From: a virus
Strand: one strand, 5' to 3'
Virus record (IMG/VR): IMGVR_UViG_3300023208_000007
Span: 1 to 58,038 of that record
Length of the DNA: 58,038 bases
The translations under genes and the position numbers were made by a program. Position 1 is the stretch's first letter; each line of letters begins with the position of its first letter. Positions 26,939 to 38,600 of this stretch are shown piece by piece. The notes below the pieces were generated by a model, which saw only the letters and a program-made list of their open reading frames with translations, did no database searches and was not told the DNA's origin.

Positions 26939-27337
26939 ATGGAAGCTCCTTCTTTTAAGATTGCGACAGAATTTGAAAATAAAGATTGCATTGTTTATAA
27001 AGCACAGTGCGCGTGCTTTCATCCAAATGATGATCAAACAATTGAAGTAACTTATATTCCTGATATTGATTCGGTGAATATAAGCATTTCAACAAAGGTC
27101 TTTTTTGACGTGAATAATCATTCACTTACTCAAAAAACACCAATTTCTTTCTTTCAAGGAATGAAAGATCGTATGAAGGCTGCTTGGTCAATTATGACGA
27201 CAGGCCGAGCAACCTATGAAACGGAATTTGTATTCGAAAATTCTCGTCATCTTAATGACTATACTCTTGCACTTCTTTACGCGCTTAAAAAAATGAAAAA
27301 CCGTGTAAAAAAAGATGAAGAAGTAGTGTACGATTGA
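26939..27337 (+). CDS. Hypothetical protein, 132 residues
   Basis: Beta-sheet-rich with a hydrophobic helix in the middle and a basic C-terminal helix. GGTGA precedes the start. Not recognised. Confidence 0.55.
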   Translation: MEAPSFKIATEFENKDCIVYKAQCACFHPNDDQTIEVTYIPDIDSVNISISTKVFFDVNNHSLTQKTPISFFQGMKDRMKAAWSIMTTGRATYETEFVFENSRHLNDYTLALLYALKKMKNRVKKDEEVVYD

Positions 27338-27431
27338 GCTTTTTGGTTAATAATTAATTTTACGAAAGCGATGTTATAGAATAAATTTTCAATATAAAAT
27401 AGTATATCTATTAAAAATATTGGAGATTTAA

Positions 27432-27545
27432 ATGAAAGATCGTCGCAAAAATGTAAATGCAGGTGTTATCTTAGCAAGCGTAAGTGCGCTAGCTGTTTTG
27501 ATTGTGGTTATAAGTTCAATTGTTTATTTGCAATTTCCAACCTGA
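27432..27545 (+). CDS. 37-residue single-span membrane protein
   Basis: Basic N-terminus (MKDRRKN) then one hydrophobic helix. TTGGAG lies before the start. The ~95 bases upstream are AT-rich with no clear promoter of either class. Confidence 0.55.
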   Translation: MKDRRKNVNAGVILASVSALAVLIVVISSIVYLQFPT

Positions 27546-27555
27546 GGAAACGACA

Positions 27556-27693
27556 ATGTTTGATGATGAACCTGAAGTTTACGCCAACGAAGTTAATCGC
27601 AGCTTTCTGCCAATTATCGAGAATGAAGATGAAGATTTCAACGAAAATCTTGATGACCTCGGTGTTGACATTGACTTTGATACCGATTACTAA
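27556..27693 (+). CDS. 45-residue acidic protein
   Basis: TGAGGAAAC precedes ATG. Product is strongly acidic (many Asp/Glu), as often found in phage inhibitors or DNA mimics; no direct evidence for that role. Confidence 0.5.
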   Translation: MFDDEPEVYANEVNRSFLPIIENEDEDFNENLDDLGVDIDFDTDY

Positions 27694-27722
27694 TGTACAT
27701 TTTACACTGTCTAATTTATAAT
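27693..27722 (+). promoter_or_regulatory. TGTAC-class promoter
   Basis: ATGTAC, 18 bases, TATAAT, starting at the last base of the preceding stop codon and 29 bases before the TelA-like gene. Confidence 0.7.
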
Positions 27723-27750
27723 GTAGTGTAATTTTAACTTGGAGTCTAAG

Positions 27751-29028
27751 ATGACTGAAAAATTTGTTCCAAAAACTTTTGGGCCTCGACCTGCGCATAT
27801 TGCAACTCCCGCACCAGAAAAAGGAACAGCAATTACGGTAAACGCGCCTCATCGCGAAACTTTTAAGCCTGTTACTCAGCAGCAAATTCGCGCAACTGGA
27901 ACTACAAATCCGAAAGCTGCTGCGTTGTTGTTGGTAATCGATACGCCGACTGGCGTTCTTGATTTTGGTCGTGAAGTAATGGATAAGATCGCGCAGCATT
28001 CTGACACAGCTCTTGAAGCTGTTAAAGACGCTGATGTTACTTTTGTGCATGATCAAATTACAAGTATCATTTCGATGGCAAAGTCTGTTGGAACGTCCGG
28101 TAATGGTGAAAAGAAAAAGAGCTGGTCTCTTGGCTCTTTGATCGACGCTTTCCACGACAAGAGCATTTCATTGAAGGAACAGGTTGAAGCTCAATTCAGC
28201 ACTGTCTCCGCACAAATGGATAAAGTTGTCACACAGGTTGACGCAGCAAATACTCGTATTCTTGACAAGCTAAATAGCTTGCAGCTGCTTTATAAGCAGA
28301 ATTTGGACGAATATACTAATCTTGGTCAGTTGGTTATTGCTGCTGAAGAGGCGTATAAAGTTCGTGAGCAGCAAATTTGTACATTGAAGCAAGAAGCTGG
28401 TACTGACATAGCGAAGCTTGAGGAAATCAAGCGCTGCGAATCAACTCTTTTGCGGCTTGACAAGAAAATCACAAATCTTAAAAAGTTTCAGATGATGGCG
28501 ATTCAAAATGCACCCGACATCAGCCAGATGATGGACGATGCTGTCACCTTGATTGACAAGTTCCATGATATCAAGACAATGACAATCCCGCTTTGGAAGC
28601 GTAACGTACGCAAGTATATTGACTCCATGGAGCTGAAGAAGGCATCTGACCTGGAACGCACCATCAATGACGCCAACAATGCCATGATGATTCACAGCTC
28701 TGATCAGCTTAAGGCAAATGCCATTGCAACTGCAAAAGCCAACAACCGCGATGTAGTTGATGACAGCACGCTTGAGCATATTCACGGCAACCTAATCAAC
28801 ATGTTGGCTGAAGTTGCCGATATCAACGACAAAGGCATTGAACAGCGTCGAAATTCTGTTGAGCGCATGGATGAAATGACACGTATGTATGGCAACATTG
28901 CATCTGGCCGCCAAACTCCGCAAGACGCTAAGAAAGAAAATGACGCACGTCTTCCTGGCGGAGCTGGCTCTATCAATGTTGTTGAAAACAGTGGCGTTAA
29001 AGGTTTCATTTCAAAACTCACGGGGTAA
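27751..29028 (+). CDS. telA: TelA/KlaA-family toxic-anion resistance protein
   Basis: 425 residues from ATG 27751 (a TTG upstream is ignored; GGAG precedes). Long helical protein with the TelA landmarks: DKLNSLQLLYKQNLDEY, a coiled region, KKFQMMAIQNAPDISQM and the conserved TIPLWKRNV. Family knowledge: TelA accompanies ter and other stress clusters and is linked to tellurite, colicin and antimicrobial resistance; the mechanism is unknown. Here it heads the phage stress module through TerD. Confidence 0.85.
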   Translation: MTEKFVPKTFGPRPAHIATPAPEKGTAITVNAPHRETFKPVTQQQIRATGTTNPKAAALLLVIDTPTGVLDFGREVMDKIAQHSDTALEAVKDADVTFVHDQITSIISMAKSVGTSGNGEKKKSWSLGSLIDAFHDKSISLKEQVEAQFSTVSAQMDKVVTQVDAANTRILDKLNSLQLLYKQNLDEYTNLGQLVIAAEEAYKVREQQICTLKQEAGTDIAKLEEIKRCESTLLRLDKKITNLKKFQMMAIQNAPDISQMMDDAVTLIDKFHDIKTMTIPLWKRNVRKYIDSMELKKASDLERTINDANNAMMIHSSDQLKANAIATAKANNRDVVDDSTLEHIHGNLINMLAEVADINDKGIEQRRNSVERMDEMTRMYGNIASGRQTPQDAKKENDARLPGGAGSINVVENSGVKGFISKLTG

Positions 29029-29030
29029 TT

Positions 29031-29474
29031 ATGTTGCTAGAAAAAATACGAGCTGATTCTCTTGTCGCACGTAAACAAAAAGAAGTATCGGCAGCTTTTT
29101 TGGTCACACTTCTGTCTGAAGCACAGAATATCGGTAAGAACAAAGGCAATCGTGAAACAACTGATGAGGAAGTTATTGCGCTTGTTAAGAAATTCAAGCT
29201 TAACAGTCAGGAGTTGTTAAAAGCGCTCGTTGAGCAAGGCCGTGCATTTAGTTATGCATATATTGCAGCAGAACAGGAAATTGAATATTTGGACAGTTTG
29301 CTACCAAAGCAACTTTCTGAGCAGGAACTTACTGCGATTCTTCAAGACATTATCAAAGAAATTGGTAATGACAAGAAGAACATGGGCAAAGTTATGGCAA
29401 AGCTCAAGGAAGAATACTTTGGAAAGTACGACGGTGCTCAAGCTTCTGCTTTGGTGAAAAAGCTTCTAAATTAA
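29031..29474 (+). CDS. YqeY/GatB-related protein
   Basis: 147 residues, 2 bases after telA. YqeY pattern: early S-L-V-A-R-K-Q-K-E helix, TTDEEVIALVKK, LDSLLPKQLSEQELTAIL, and NMGKVMAKLKEEYFGKYDG near the end. The fold is that of the tRNA-binding tail domain of GatB; the function of stand-alone proteins is unclear. Co-transcription with telA is certain from spacing. Confidence 0.82.
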   Translation: MLLEKIRADSLVARKQKEVSAAFLVTLLSEAQNIGKNKGNRETTDEEVIALVKKFKLNSQELLKALVEQGRAFSYAYIAAEQEIEYLDSLLPKQLSEQELTAILQDIIKEIGNDKKNMGKVMAKLKEEYFGKYDGAQASALVKKLLN

Positions 29475-29494
29475 TTTTTCGTTGAGAATCTTTG

Positions 29495-30199
29495 ATGACT
29501 ATCAAGCATATTAGCTTTGATTTCTACAATACGTTTGCAACTCCAAATCCAACATTTGCAAAAGAGCGAAATGATTTACTAGCAAATCTTTTCGGTCTTA
29601 CTGATGATGAAATTAAAAAAATCTACAAAACGCTCAAGGATTTTTATGATTCTTGTGCGGCACAAGATGGAGTTGCTGGAACTCCAATCCTGGCATGGTC
29701 TAGTTTTCTCGACGTGTTAAATGAAAATTTTGACAGCATGGACGCATGGCAAATTACATCTCCCGTTGCCATTTATAATGATGTTGCTGAATTGTTTGTT
29801 CAGTATCCACCCTCACTTGCGCCAAATATTGAAACACTGCTTGATCGTCTGTCTCAAGATAACATCACGTTTAGCATTACGAGCAATACTAATTTTGTCG
29901 GTGGATATGTTTTAGATCAAGTTATTTATGACATGTTAATAAATGTTAGTCCAGACCAGTGGTTTACTCTGTATTCAGACGATGTTGGAGTTTCAAAACC
30001 GCATCGAATAATTTTTGAAACCATGTTTTCAACTCTCAATCTCGCACGTAGAGACGTTCAGAAATCTGAAGTTCTCCATGTTGGCGATATGCAAGAAACT
30101 GATATTGTTGGTGCTGAGCAATTCGGCATTAATGCGCTTTTGATTTCTAACCCTGATGAACTCGTTGAAAAAGTAGGAGCTTACCTTAATGATGCATAA
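29495..30199 (+). CDS. HAD-superfamily hydrolase (Ter-associated type)
   Basis: 234 residues from ATG 29495. HAD motif I is FDFYNTF, motif II SITSNTN, Lys in GVSKPH and motif IV GDMQETDIVGA. HAD phosphatases are part of the biosynthetic set found beside ter genes in bacteria, together with phosphoribosyltransferases. Overlaps the next gene by 11 bases. Confidence 0.82.
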   Translation: MTIKHISFDFYNTFATPNPTFAKERNDLLANLFGLTDDEIKKIYKTLKDFYDSCAAQDGVAGTPILAWSSFLDVLNENFDSMDAWQITSPVAIYNDVAELFVQYPPSLAPNIETLLDRLSQDNITFSITSNTNFVGGYVLDQVIYDMLINVSPDQWFTLYSDDVGVSKPHRIIFETMFSTLNLARRDVQKSEVLHVGDMQETDIVGAEQFGINALLISNPDELVEKVGAYLNDA

Positions 30200-31013
30200 T
30201 CCTAAAAGAGAACGTTTTTTCGCGCACCGCTTTGTTGATCTTGAAACTGCTCCATTTGATATCAAAGAATACTCGCATTTGAAATTTGGATGCGTACATG
30301 CGGCTGAAAAAATGGGACGAGAGCTTGCCATTGGGTTTTTCAATGAACATTCGGCAGCTTTGATTGCAAATCGCTGTTTGGTAATACCGTCACCCTATAA
30401 CTACGTAGCCAACGCGGCTACGTTAATGACTAAATATTTTGTCGCGAAGCTTAATGAGCTGCTAGTGAATGCGCAAGGAGCTCATGTTGATTACTCAATC
30501 ATTCATCGAAAGGTAAGTTATGTCAATGATTATGGCTTTTTGCAGAAAGAACAACGACGAGCTTTAATTGATAATGATGATTTTTTCTTCAATGACGCTT
30601 TTGTAAAAGATAAGCTTTTGATTTTTGTTGATGATGTTTGTATTACAGGCACACATGAGGACAAACTTATTGAAATCCTTGAGCGTCATAATTTACCGAA
30701 TGACGCGTTCTTTCTATATTTCGCAAAATACAGCGGAGCAAAAGCGGAAATTGAAGCGGAAATCAATTTTGCTGGAATGTGCGGGCTTGTTGATTTAGTT
30801 AGAATTATCAACATTCCACAAAATCAAGTAATTGTGCGAACAATCAAATATGTGTTAGCGCTGTCTGAAAACGATCTTGAAACTTTCTTAGATAATTGCT
30901 CTACCGCTAAAATAAGAGAACTTTTAGCAGGCGCGTACGGTGAAGGTTATTATACAATTCCTAAATATCAGCGAAATTTTGCCAGGATAAATGAAGAAAT
31001 AACAGCACTTTAA
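30189..31013 (+). CDS. Phosphoribosyltransferase-like protein (Ter-associated type)
   Basis: 274 residues. The PRPP loop appears as LLIFVDDVCITGTHE at about residue 140; the rest resembles the PRTases encoded next to ter genes. With the HAD phosphatase it would form the putative nucleoside-like metabolite branch of the Ter system; no product is known. Confidence 0.75.
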   Translation: MMHNPKRERFFAHRFVDLETAPFDIKEYSHLKFGCVHAAEKMGRELAIGFFNEHSAALIANRCLVIPSPYNYVANAATLMTKYFVAKLNELLVNAQGAHVDYSIIHRKVSYVNDYGFLQKEQRRALIDNDDFFFNDAFVKDKLLIFVDDVCITGTHEDKLIEILERHNLPNDAFFLYFAKYSGAKAEIEAEINFAGMCGLVDLVRIINIPQNQVIVRTIKYVLALSENDLETFLDNCSTAKIRELLAGAYGEGYYTIPKYQRNFARINEEITAL

Positions 31014-31042
31014 TTGTACATTTAAACTTTGTTGATTATAAT
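31014..31042 (+). promoter_or_regulatory. TGTAC-class promoter
   Basis: TTGTAC, 17 bases, TATAAT, directly after the phosphoribosyltransferase stop, 50 bases before the VWA gene. Confidence 0.78.
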
Positions 31043-31091
31043 GTACAAGTTAATTTTAATTAATAATTTCAACAATTTGAGGATTTAAAAG

Positions 31092-31799
31092 ATGAGTATT
31101 GATTTAGAAAAACAGGTAAAAAAAGCAAGTATCGTTCTTGAAAAACGTGGAATTGCAAAAATCCCGTGTCAAGTGAAACTAGCCATCGACAAGTCAGGCT
31201 CCATGGACTCGCTGTACCGAGCTAATGTTGTTCAAAAAGTTGTTGAGCGTGTTCTCGCAATTTCCATGAACGTTGATATGGACGGTACTGTCGATATTTG
31301 GGCTTTCCATAACGATTCATTACCGGCTAAAGCAGTTACTGCTGATAAGATTGATGGATACGTCAATCGCGAAATTATGAACAAGTTCAATTGGGGCGGT
31401 ACCTCATACGCACCGGTTATGGAAGACATTTTGCAGGAATCTTGCGGCAGTAATATGCAAAAAGCCAAGAGTTTCCTCGGTGGTCTTTTTGGTAAACCTT
31501 CAACTACAGCGGTCAATGTTGCTGGAGCCGATCCAATTTTGGCAATTTTGATCACTGACGGTGAAAATGATGACAAAAGCTCTACTGAAGATGTCATCAA
31601 AAATTCTCAAGGTCAGAACATTTACTGGCAGCTGATTGGTATCGGCGGTAGTCGCTTCCCGTTTCTTGACAGCATGGGTGAAAAATATCCAAACTGCGGT
31701 TTTGTCGGTATCGGCAACATTGACCGTATAGATGATGAAGATTTATATTCTGCTATAATAAACGAAGAGTTCGCAAGCTGGATTAAAAAGTTTGCATAG
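31092..31799 (+). CDS. TerY/TerF-like von Willebrand A domain protein
   Basis: 235 residues with a complete MIDAS: DKSGSM at about 33-38, the Thr in WGGTSYAPV and Asp in ITDGEND. VWA proteins of this type are scaffold components of ter stress modules. The last ~16 codons (IINEEFASWIKKFA) have a diverged second copy at 32639-32698, separated by a homing endonuclease gene: the native 3' end was displaced and replaced on insertion. Stop is TAG. Confidence 0.85.
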   Translation: MSIDLEKQVKKASIVLEKRGIAKIPCQVKLAIDKSGSMDSLYRANVVQKVVERVLAISMNVDMDGTVDIWAFHNDSLPAKAVTADKIDGYVNREIMNKFNWGGTSYAPVMEDILQESCGSNMQKAKSFLGGLFGKPSTTAVNVAGADPILAILITDGENDDKSSTEDVIKNSQGQNIYWQLIGIGGSRFPFLDSMGEKYPNCGFVGIGNIDRIDDEDLYSAIINEEFASWIKKFA

Positions 31800-32613
31800 T
31801 TTTATTTCTATGATACATTGTAGAAATTGTTGAATAAGCAACTTTTAATGCAAAATGTTCCTCAAAATATTTTTGAATTTCTTTATGAGGAACATTTTGC
31901 TCTTTTAATGTTATTAAAATTGAAATTTTTTCTGAATTAAATTTTCTTAAAGAACATTTTTCAAAATGAAAACGTTTCATATTGTTACTTGAACCAATCT
32001 TCTTACAATAAGGACATTGTGAACTAGTTTTAGGACCTTTCATGTTTTCAGTTGAATTTTTTGGTTTTCTCATTTTTTGTTTTATTTCTTCTGTTCGATG
32101 CCAAGATTTTAATTTTATTTTGGTTTCATCTGAATGATGTTTGCCGTAAAATGGATTTTCTTTACCATGTCTTGATATTCCGTACATTGGGTTGTTTTTA
32201 CCTGACACGTCTGCATGATTTTTTGATAAATTTGCGCAGTGTTTCTTAGATTTTGATTTACCCTTTTGTGAGTTTGAAATCGCCTTTTTATGTTTTTCTG
32301 TTAATTTTTTGTTGATAAAAACAAATTTTTTATTGACAAATTTATTTAAACATAAAGGATCTTTAATATGCTCTTGAATTATATTTTGTTCAAAAATAAA
32401 CGCGTCTTTCGCATCAAAAAATTCAGCTAAGATGATCCAATCATATTCATCAAAATTTGGTTTAACTGTCTTAGATGATGTTTTGTATTTAGGTAAATCT
32501 AAATGTGAAGGTTGTTTATTTGAGCCACGATATCCAATGTAAAAATGAGTTGAAATTTTGTGTGTGCACAAATAAACATAAGGTAAAACTTTTTCAGAGG
32601 TGAATAAATTCAT
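31783..32613 (-). CDS. GIY-YIG homing endonuclease with NUMOD-type repeats
   Basis: 276 residues on the minus strand. The GIY-YIG core is YVYLCTHK...FYIGYRG near the N-terminus; Arg and Glu of the active site are plausible in the following helices. The middle has NPMYGISRHGKENPFYGKHHS (NUMOD3-like DNA-binding units) and the C-terminus a CPYC...H...C zinc-finger-like part plus a helix-turn-helix-like end. It overlaps the end of the VWA gene and is followed by a duplicate of that gene's 3' end. N-terminal third is clearly related to the endonuclease at 54063. Confidence 0.87.
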   Translation of the reverse strand: MNLFTSEKVLPYVYLCTHKISTHFYIGYRGSNKQPSHLDLPKYKTSSKTVKPNFDEYDWIILAEFFDAKDAFIFEQNIIQEHIKDPLCLNKFVNKKFVFINKKLTEKHKKAISNSQKGKSKSKKHCANLSKNHADVSGKNNPMYGISRHGKENPFYGKHHSDETKIKLKSWHRTEEIKQKMRKPKNSTENMKGPKTSSQCPYCKKIGSSNNMKRFHFEKCSLRKFNSEKISILITLKEQNVPHKEIQKYFEEHFALKVAYSTISTMYHRNKTMQTF

Positions 32614-35600
32614 GATTATATTTAAAATAAAATTTTATTTATATGAGGGGATCATCAATGAAGAATTTGCTACTTGGGTAAGTAAGTTCAAAAAATAACA
32701 TTGTACAAATATGAGAGGCCAATTTACAATATCACTTCTTAACTAATGCTGATTAGAGATACTTAGATGAAAAATTGGAACTGGCCTCTCATTGCAATTC
32801 TTGCTCTCACTGTTTTCTTTTGGATTGGGTTTATCAACTTTTGGGGGTTAACTGCGGCAATAATAACTGCGTTAGTTGGTGGTTGTATCACAATTCTTAT
32901 TTTTAAATACTCTGTTGATTACTAAGCATTTTGCTAAAATGCAAATAACGTTGGAGAAATTATGTTGATAAAATATTTTAAATCAAGTTTCATTTTTACT
33001 GCGCTAGCCATCTGCCTTGGTTTTTTCATTGCAGGTTGGAAAGGAGCTCTTATCTGTCTCATCTTGGGTATTCTTGAAGTTTCACTTTCGTTTGACAACG
33101 CAGTCGTCAACGCGAAGGTTCTTGATACCATGACAGCTGAGTGGCGTCATCGCTTCATTACTTGGGGTATCGCGATAGCAGTATTTGGTATGCGATTGAT
33201 ATTTCCTCTTTTGATTGTTGGTGTAACCGCGAGTTTGTCACCTGTTGAAGTAATTCAGCTTGCTGTTGCAAAGCCTCAGGAATATCAACATCACCTTGAA
33301 GGAGCTCATGTTGAAATTATGGGTTTTGGCGGAACGTTCCTCTTCATGGTTTTTTGGAAGTATTTTGTTGATGAAACCAAGGATGTTCACTGGCTTGCTT
33401 TCATTGAACGACCACTTACAAAGCTTGGTAAAATTGAGGCGGTCCAAGTTGCCTTGACCTTGCTAGCTGTTTACATTACTACTAAGTTCTTGCCAGTTGA
33501 AAGCGTTATCTCATTCTGGGTAGCTTCAGTATTTGGCTTGATTACATACATCGCAGCAGATGGTGTCGGTGCAATTCTTGGCGGTGAAGAAGATGAGGAT
33601 AACGTGGTAGGCAAAACTATTCAGCGTGCCGGTCTTGCATCTTTCTTGTATCTTGAACTTCTGGACGCAAGTTTCTCATTTGACGGTGTGGTCGGCGCAT
33701 TTGCGCTAAGTGATAATATCTTTATCATTGCGATTGGACTTGGTATTGGCGCAATGTTTGTACGATCATTAACGTTGATGTTGGTTGATCTTGGTACGCT
33801 CTCTGAGTATCGCTATCTTGAACACGGGGCCTTCTGGGCTATCGGAACACTAGCAGTAATTATGTATTATAATACTGTGTCTGAAATACCTGAGGTAGTC
33901 ACTGGGTTGATTGGCGCGGCTCTTATTATACTTGCCTTGATATCATCAATCATTGTCAACAAATTTGAAACTAAAGATGAAGAGGAAGAAGAATTTCACA
34001 CAATTTAACTAACTGATTTCAAAGACAAAAATATTTACAACGTAATGTATTTAGATTAGAATTTTCTTTCAACAACCAAATAGGTGATTTAACATGGCAA
34101 TTAATCTCGAAAAAATGACGACTGGTTCTTCTATCAACTTGACCAAGAAGGACGATTCCTTGACTAAGGTTCGCGCAACCTTGTATTGGAAAGCTCCCAA
34201 CCACTTCCCTGCATTCGACCTCGACGTTTCTGCTTTTATCTGTCGCAACACTCCTAATGGCCCGAAGTTGATCGCTGAAGAATGGTTCGTCTTCTACAAC
34301 AACGAAAAGTCGCCTGCAAACGCAGTTGTTAAATCTCCTGATGAGCGCGAAGGCGGCACCGAAACGTTGGAAATCGACATCGCTGCACTGCCAGCTGAAG
34401 CCGAAGAAATTTCTATCATCGTTACCATTCACAAGGCCGATGAACGTGCCCAGAGCTTTGGTCAGATTGAAGAAGCCGGCATTGAAATTTCGAATGCTGT
34501 AACTGGTGACAAGATCTGCTTCTACGATCTCGATGCTGAGTTCAAGGCAGAAACTGCTGTTCAGGTCGGTTCTTTCTTCAAGGACGCAACTGGCTTTAGC
34601 TTCCAGGCAGTTGGTGCCGGTTATAGCTTGGGTCTTGGTGATTTTGTAGCTGGTTATCAGTAAAAATAATCATCATGAGTTGATCTTGCAATAAATAGAA
34701 GAGTAGAGTTTATTTTAAACTCTACTCTTTATTTTAAAAGCATATTCTATAGTGATAATAAATATTATTTAAATTTATTAACAATATGGAGTATGATAAT
34801 GACAGATCACAAATGCCCATACGATAACGAAGAACATGAATGGGATGGTGTTGAACGAAGAATAGCTCAATGGGACGGACTTGAACGACGTCTTGAAAGC
34901 TTGTTACAGACTCGTTATCGAAATCTAATAGGTTCTTCGACAGCTCAGCCTTCTATAGCCCCTATACAAAATGGTAGATTATCATTAGAACTTAAGGATA
35001 TTTTTACTATTCTTCTTGTTTTAGGTGGTTTGGTTGGTACTTGGGTTACGTTAAATAATGATTTAACAACTGAAAAGTTAAAAGTTCAACAGGTAGAAAA
35101 AGAAATAGCCGAAGTTAAACAAGATTACACCTCTGTTGAGAAGCTTTTACAAGATCAAGATAAAAGAAATCAAGAATCCATACAAGATTTAAAAAATCAA
35201 ATAAGAGATTTAGAGGTTAGCGTAAACAATGTTTATCAAAAGGTTTCTTCTTGGAAAAAGTAAGGCGCTTCTTAGTTTACTTTGTTTAACAATTTCGTTT
35301 GTCTCAAGCGCTGATCCTAAGGTAGTATTGAAACCTGAGTATTACTCAGGTTTGCTTGATCGTCAAACAATCACAGATATTTTTACGCGCAAAAAAACTC
35401 ATTGGCGTGATGGTACAGCTATTCGCGTATACATCAAACCTATAGATTCAATTGAAAATCGTGAATTTGTCATGGATGTTTTATTCATGACACTTTATAG
35501 ATTTAAAACATCATTAGAAGAGCAAACTTATTCTGGTCGCGCTACAGGGTTGATTGAAGTATTCGATGATAATACCATGATTGCTAAAATAATACAAACT

Positions 35601-38600
35601 CCTTCAGCAATCGGTTATGTAAATAATAAGGTGATAGTAAATGGCAAAGAAATTAAGATTATTGATTCTTCTAGTCTGTAGTTTTTGTTCAACAATAAAT
35701 GCAAGAACTTTTGAATTAGGAGGAGACTCAACGCTTGATGTTTCTGGCTATGTTGGGTGGACTCAAGTCTGGCAAAGTCCAGGCACACACGCTTATAATT
35801 GGCAACCGCATGAAAAAGGTGACATCCTTTCAGGTCCAGAAATTGGAATTTTAACTAATTATAAATTTAATGATCGCTTAACAATCTTCAATCAAATAAA
35901 AATGGGAACATCACTTAACGATGTTCTTGTTTATAGTTTCGCAGATATTAATTTATTTTCATCTACTGATTGGGATGTTTCTATTGCTGGCGGTCGCTTA
36001 CGATATGATCTTGGTTTGTATTCTCAAACACGTGTAAATCCACGGACTCGTCCAGGGATAGTTCCACCACAAGCAATCTATTGGAATTCATTACGCGAGT
36101 TATTAACGTCTGGAACAGGTGTTTCAGGAAAAATTCGTTTTAAAGATGTTTCAGTTGAATACTCAGTAACTGATCCAAGCATTATTAACGATAAACGTGA
36201 AGCTGAAAATTGGAGTGGTGGCATAATTGATAAATTCAACACGCACTTTGGTTCAACTAGAATATTAACGGTAAATTATGATCCTGGAAATGGATTTAGA
36301 GCAAAATACAATTGGATGACGTTTAATACAGGTGGAAAACCATCTAATCTTGGGAATTTACTATATGGTCCTTCTTTTAAAGAAATTGATGAGCTAATGA
36401 TAGCAGGAATTGAATATCGAAAGGACAAGTGGAAATTTTCTGGAGAAGCAGTTTGGTTTAAAGCTTTTGATCAAAATTGGACTGGAGGTGGTCACCCAAT
36501 TTCTGGAGATAATTCTCGTGGATTTTCATTAACAGCTGAATATGATTTAAATGATCACGTAACTACTCGCGTAAATTACAATGAATATTCTGCTGGATAT
36601 GTTCCGCCAGCAACTCCTTGGTTACATTATGCTAAGGATTTCAATGTAGGCATTATTTATCATAGACCTAATTGGCAAGTTAGTCTTGAAGGTCATCATA
36701 TTAATGGCGGCCGCTGGGTTTCACCTGATGAAAAATTTTCAAACCCTGAAGATTATAAAAGCTGGTATATGATTGGCGCACAAGCAGTTTACTTTTTTGA
36801 CTAAATAGCTTATAATTAACAAATAAGATATTTGGAGCAAAAAATGAAAACTAAGATGAAGCCAGCTAATGGCAACGCTAAAAAAATAAACGATATTCTT
36901 CTCTCTAAACGTGGTGGAGCTCATGAGGCTGAGTTTTTTAGCCGTGCAAAAGAGAAGCAAAAACTACGTAGGGAACAATTTAGTTTACAATATTGATTTT
37001 TTGTAATACAATTAACCCACGATAAATAAAAGGTGAGATGATGGCAACTTATACAGCTTCAATTGGTATGGAAGAATATGACTTCACGGATCGTGAAGAC
37101 CTTCTAAAAGCAAAAGAAGCATTTGAAACGTTTGAAGGTGATCAACAAGAGTTTGAAACGTGGATGGAGAATGAGAACATTGACTTTTCATTGTCCATTT
37201 GGACAAATTACTAAATCGAGTGACGATTTAGTTTAACATAATTTTGGAGGATTTCCAAATGTCAACTGGTACTACTTATGAGTACGATTACATTATTTAC
37301 ATTGGTCGTATGGAACCGCCAACTAAGGCACACTGTGGTAATGTTATCCGCGCCTTAGAGCTTGCAAAAAAAGTTATCGTTCTTTTTGGTTCATCTTATC
37401 AACCTCGCACGTTTAAGAATCCGTGGAAATCAATTGAGCGCGCAACTATGTTGTTTAATCAACTGCCGCCTGAAGTTCACCCGCGCGTTCTAACTGGTTC
37501 GCTCCGTGATTATCGCTACAATGACGAAAAGTGGATTCTACAAGTACAAAGTATTGTGCGTCGTCTTTCAATGGAAGTAGAAAATCCAAAAATTGGAATT
37601 ATTGGTTGCAAGAAGGATCACACTAGCTACTACTTGGAATTGTTTCCTCAGTGGCAGTATATTGATGTTCCTGAAATTGCAGATCTTAGCGCAACTGACA
37701 TTCGTCAACGTTACTTTGAAGGAACACTTTTTTCCTGGTCTGACAAAGAATTTATAAGTGACGGGTTGAAAGAGTATCTTCGCAAGTGGTCTTTTACTGA
37801 TGAGTACAGAGCGCTTAAAGAAGAATATGAACAAAATCTTGAATACAAGCAACAATGGGCGAGTGCGCCATACCCGGTAACGTTTGTTACAACTGACGCG
37901 GTTGTTATTCAAGGCGGCCACATTCTTCTTGTACAGCGGCGTTTTTCTCCTGGTAAAGGTCTTTGGGCTCTTCCTGGTGGTTTCATCAATCAATATGAAT
38001 TCATCTTTAAAAGCTGTTTGCGAGAGCTTCGTGAAGAGACTGGACTGAAGATACCTGAACCAATTCTTCAAGGTTCAGTTATCGGTGAACGCGTTTTTGA
38101 CAATCCTGGTCGCTCACTTCGCGGTCGCACTATCACGCACGCTTTTGCGTTCAAGCTTCAACAACCTGAACTTTCTAAAGTGAAAGGTGGTGACGATGCT
38201 GCAAAAGCTAAATGGTTTCCAATTGACGAGGTACTTGAAAACATGGAAGAGTACCTGTTCGAGGATCATAGAGATATCCTAGAATGGGCCATTGATCAAA
38301 TGCGGCGCCAAACTAATTATGGTTCTAGTATTTAAGACTGAACGACAGTCTTAATTTTAACATTCGGAGGATTTCCAAATGAAAAACAGTAACATCACAA
38401 AATCTGACTCGTACAAGTTTTCACACTATTTGCAACTTCCTCCTGGTATGGAGCAGGCGACAGCATATATTGAAACACGAGGTGGTTTATATTCTGATTA
38501 CAACGTAATTCACGGTTACCAGCGCTGGTTGCTACAACATCTAAGTAAAAAATTCAATCAGAATGATATTGATGTTGCTGAAAAGATTGCTTTCTTGAAT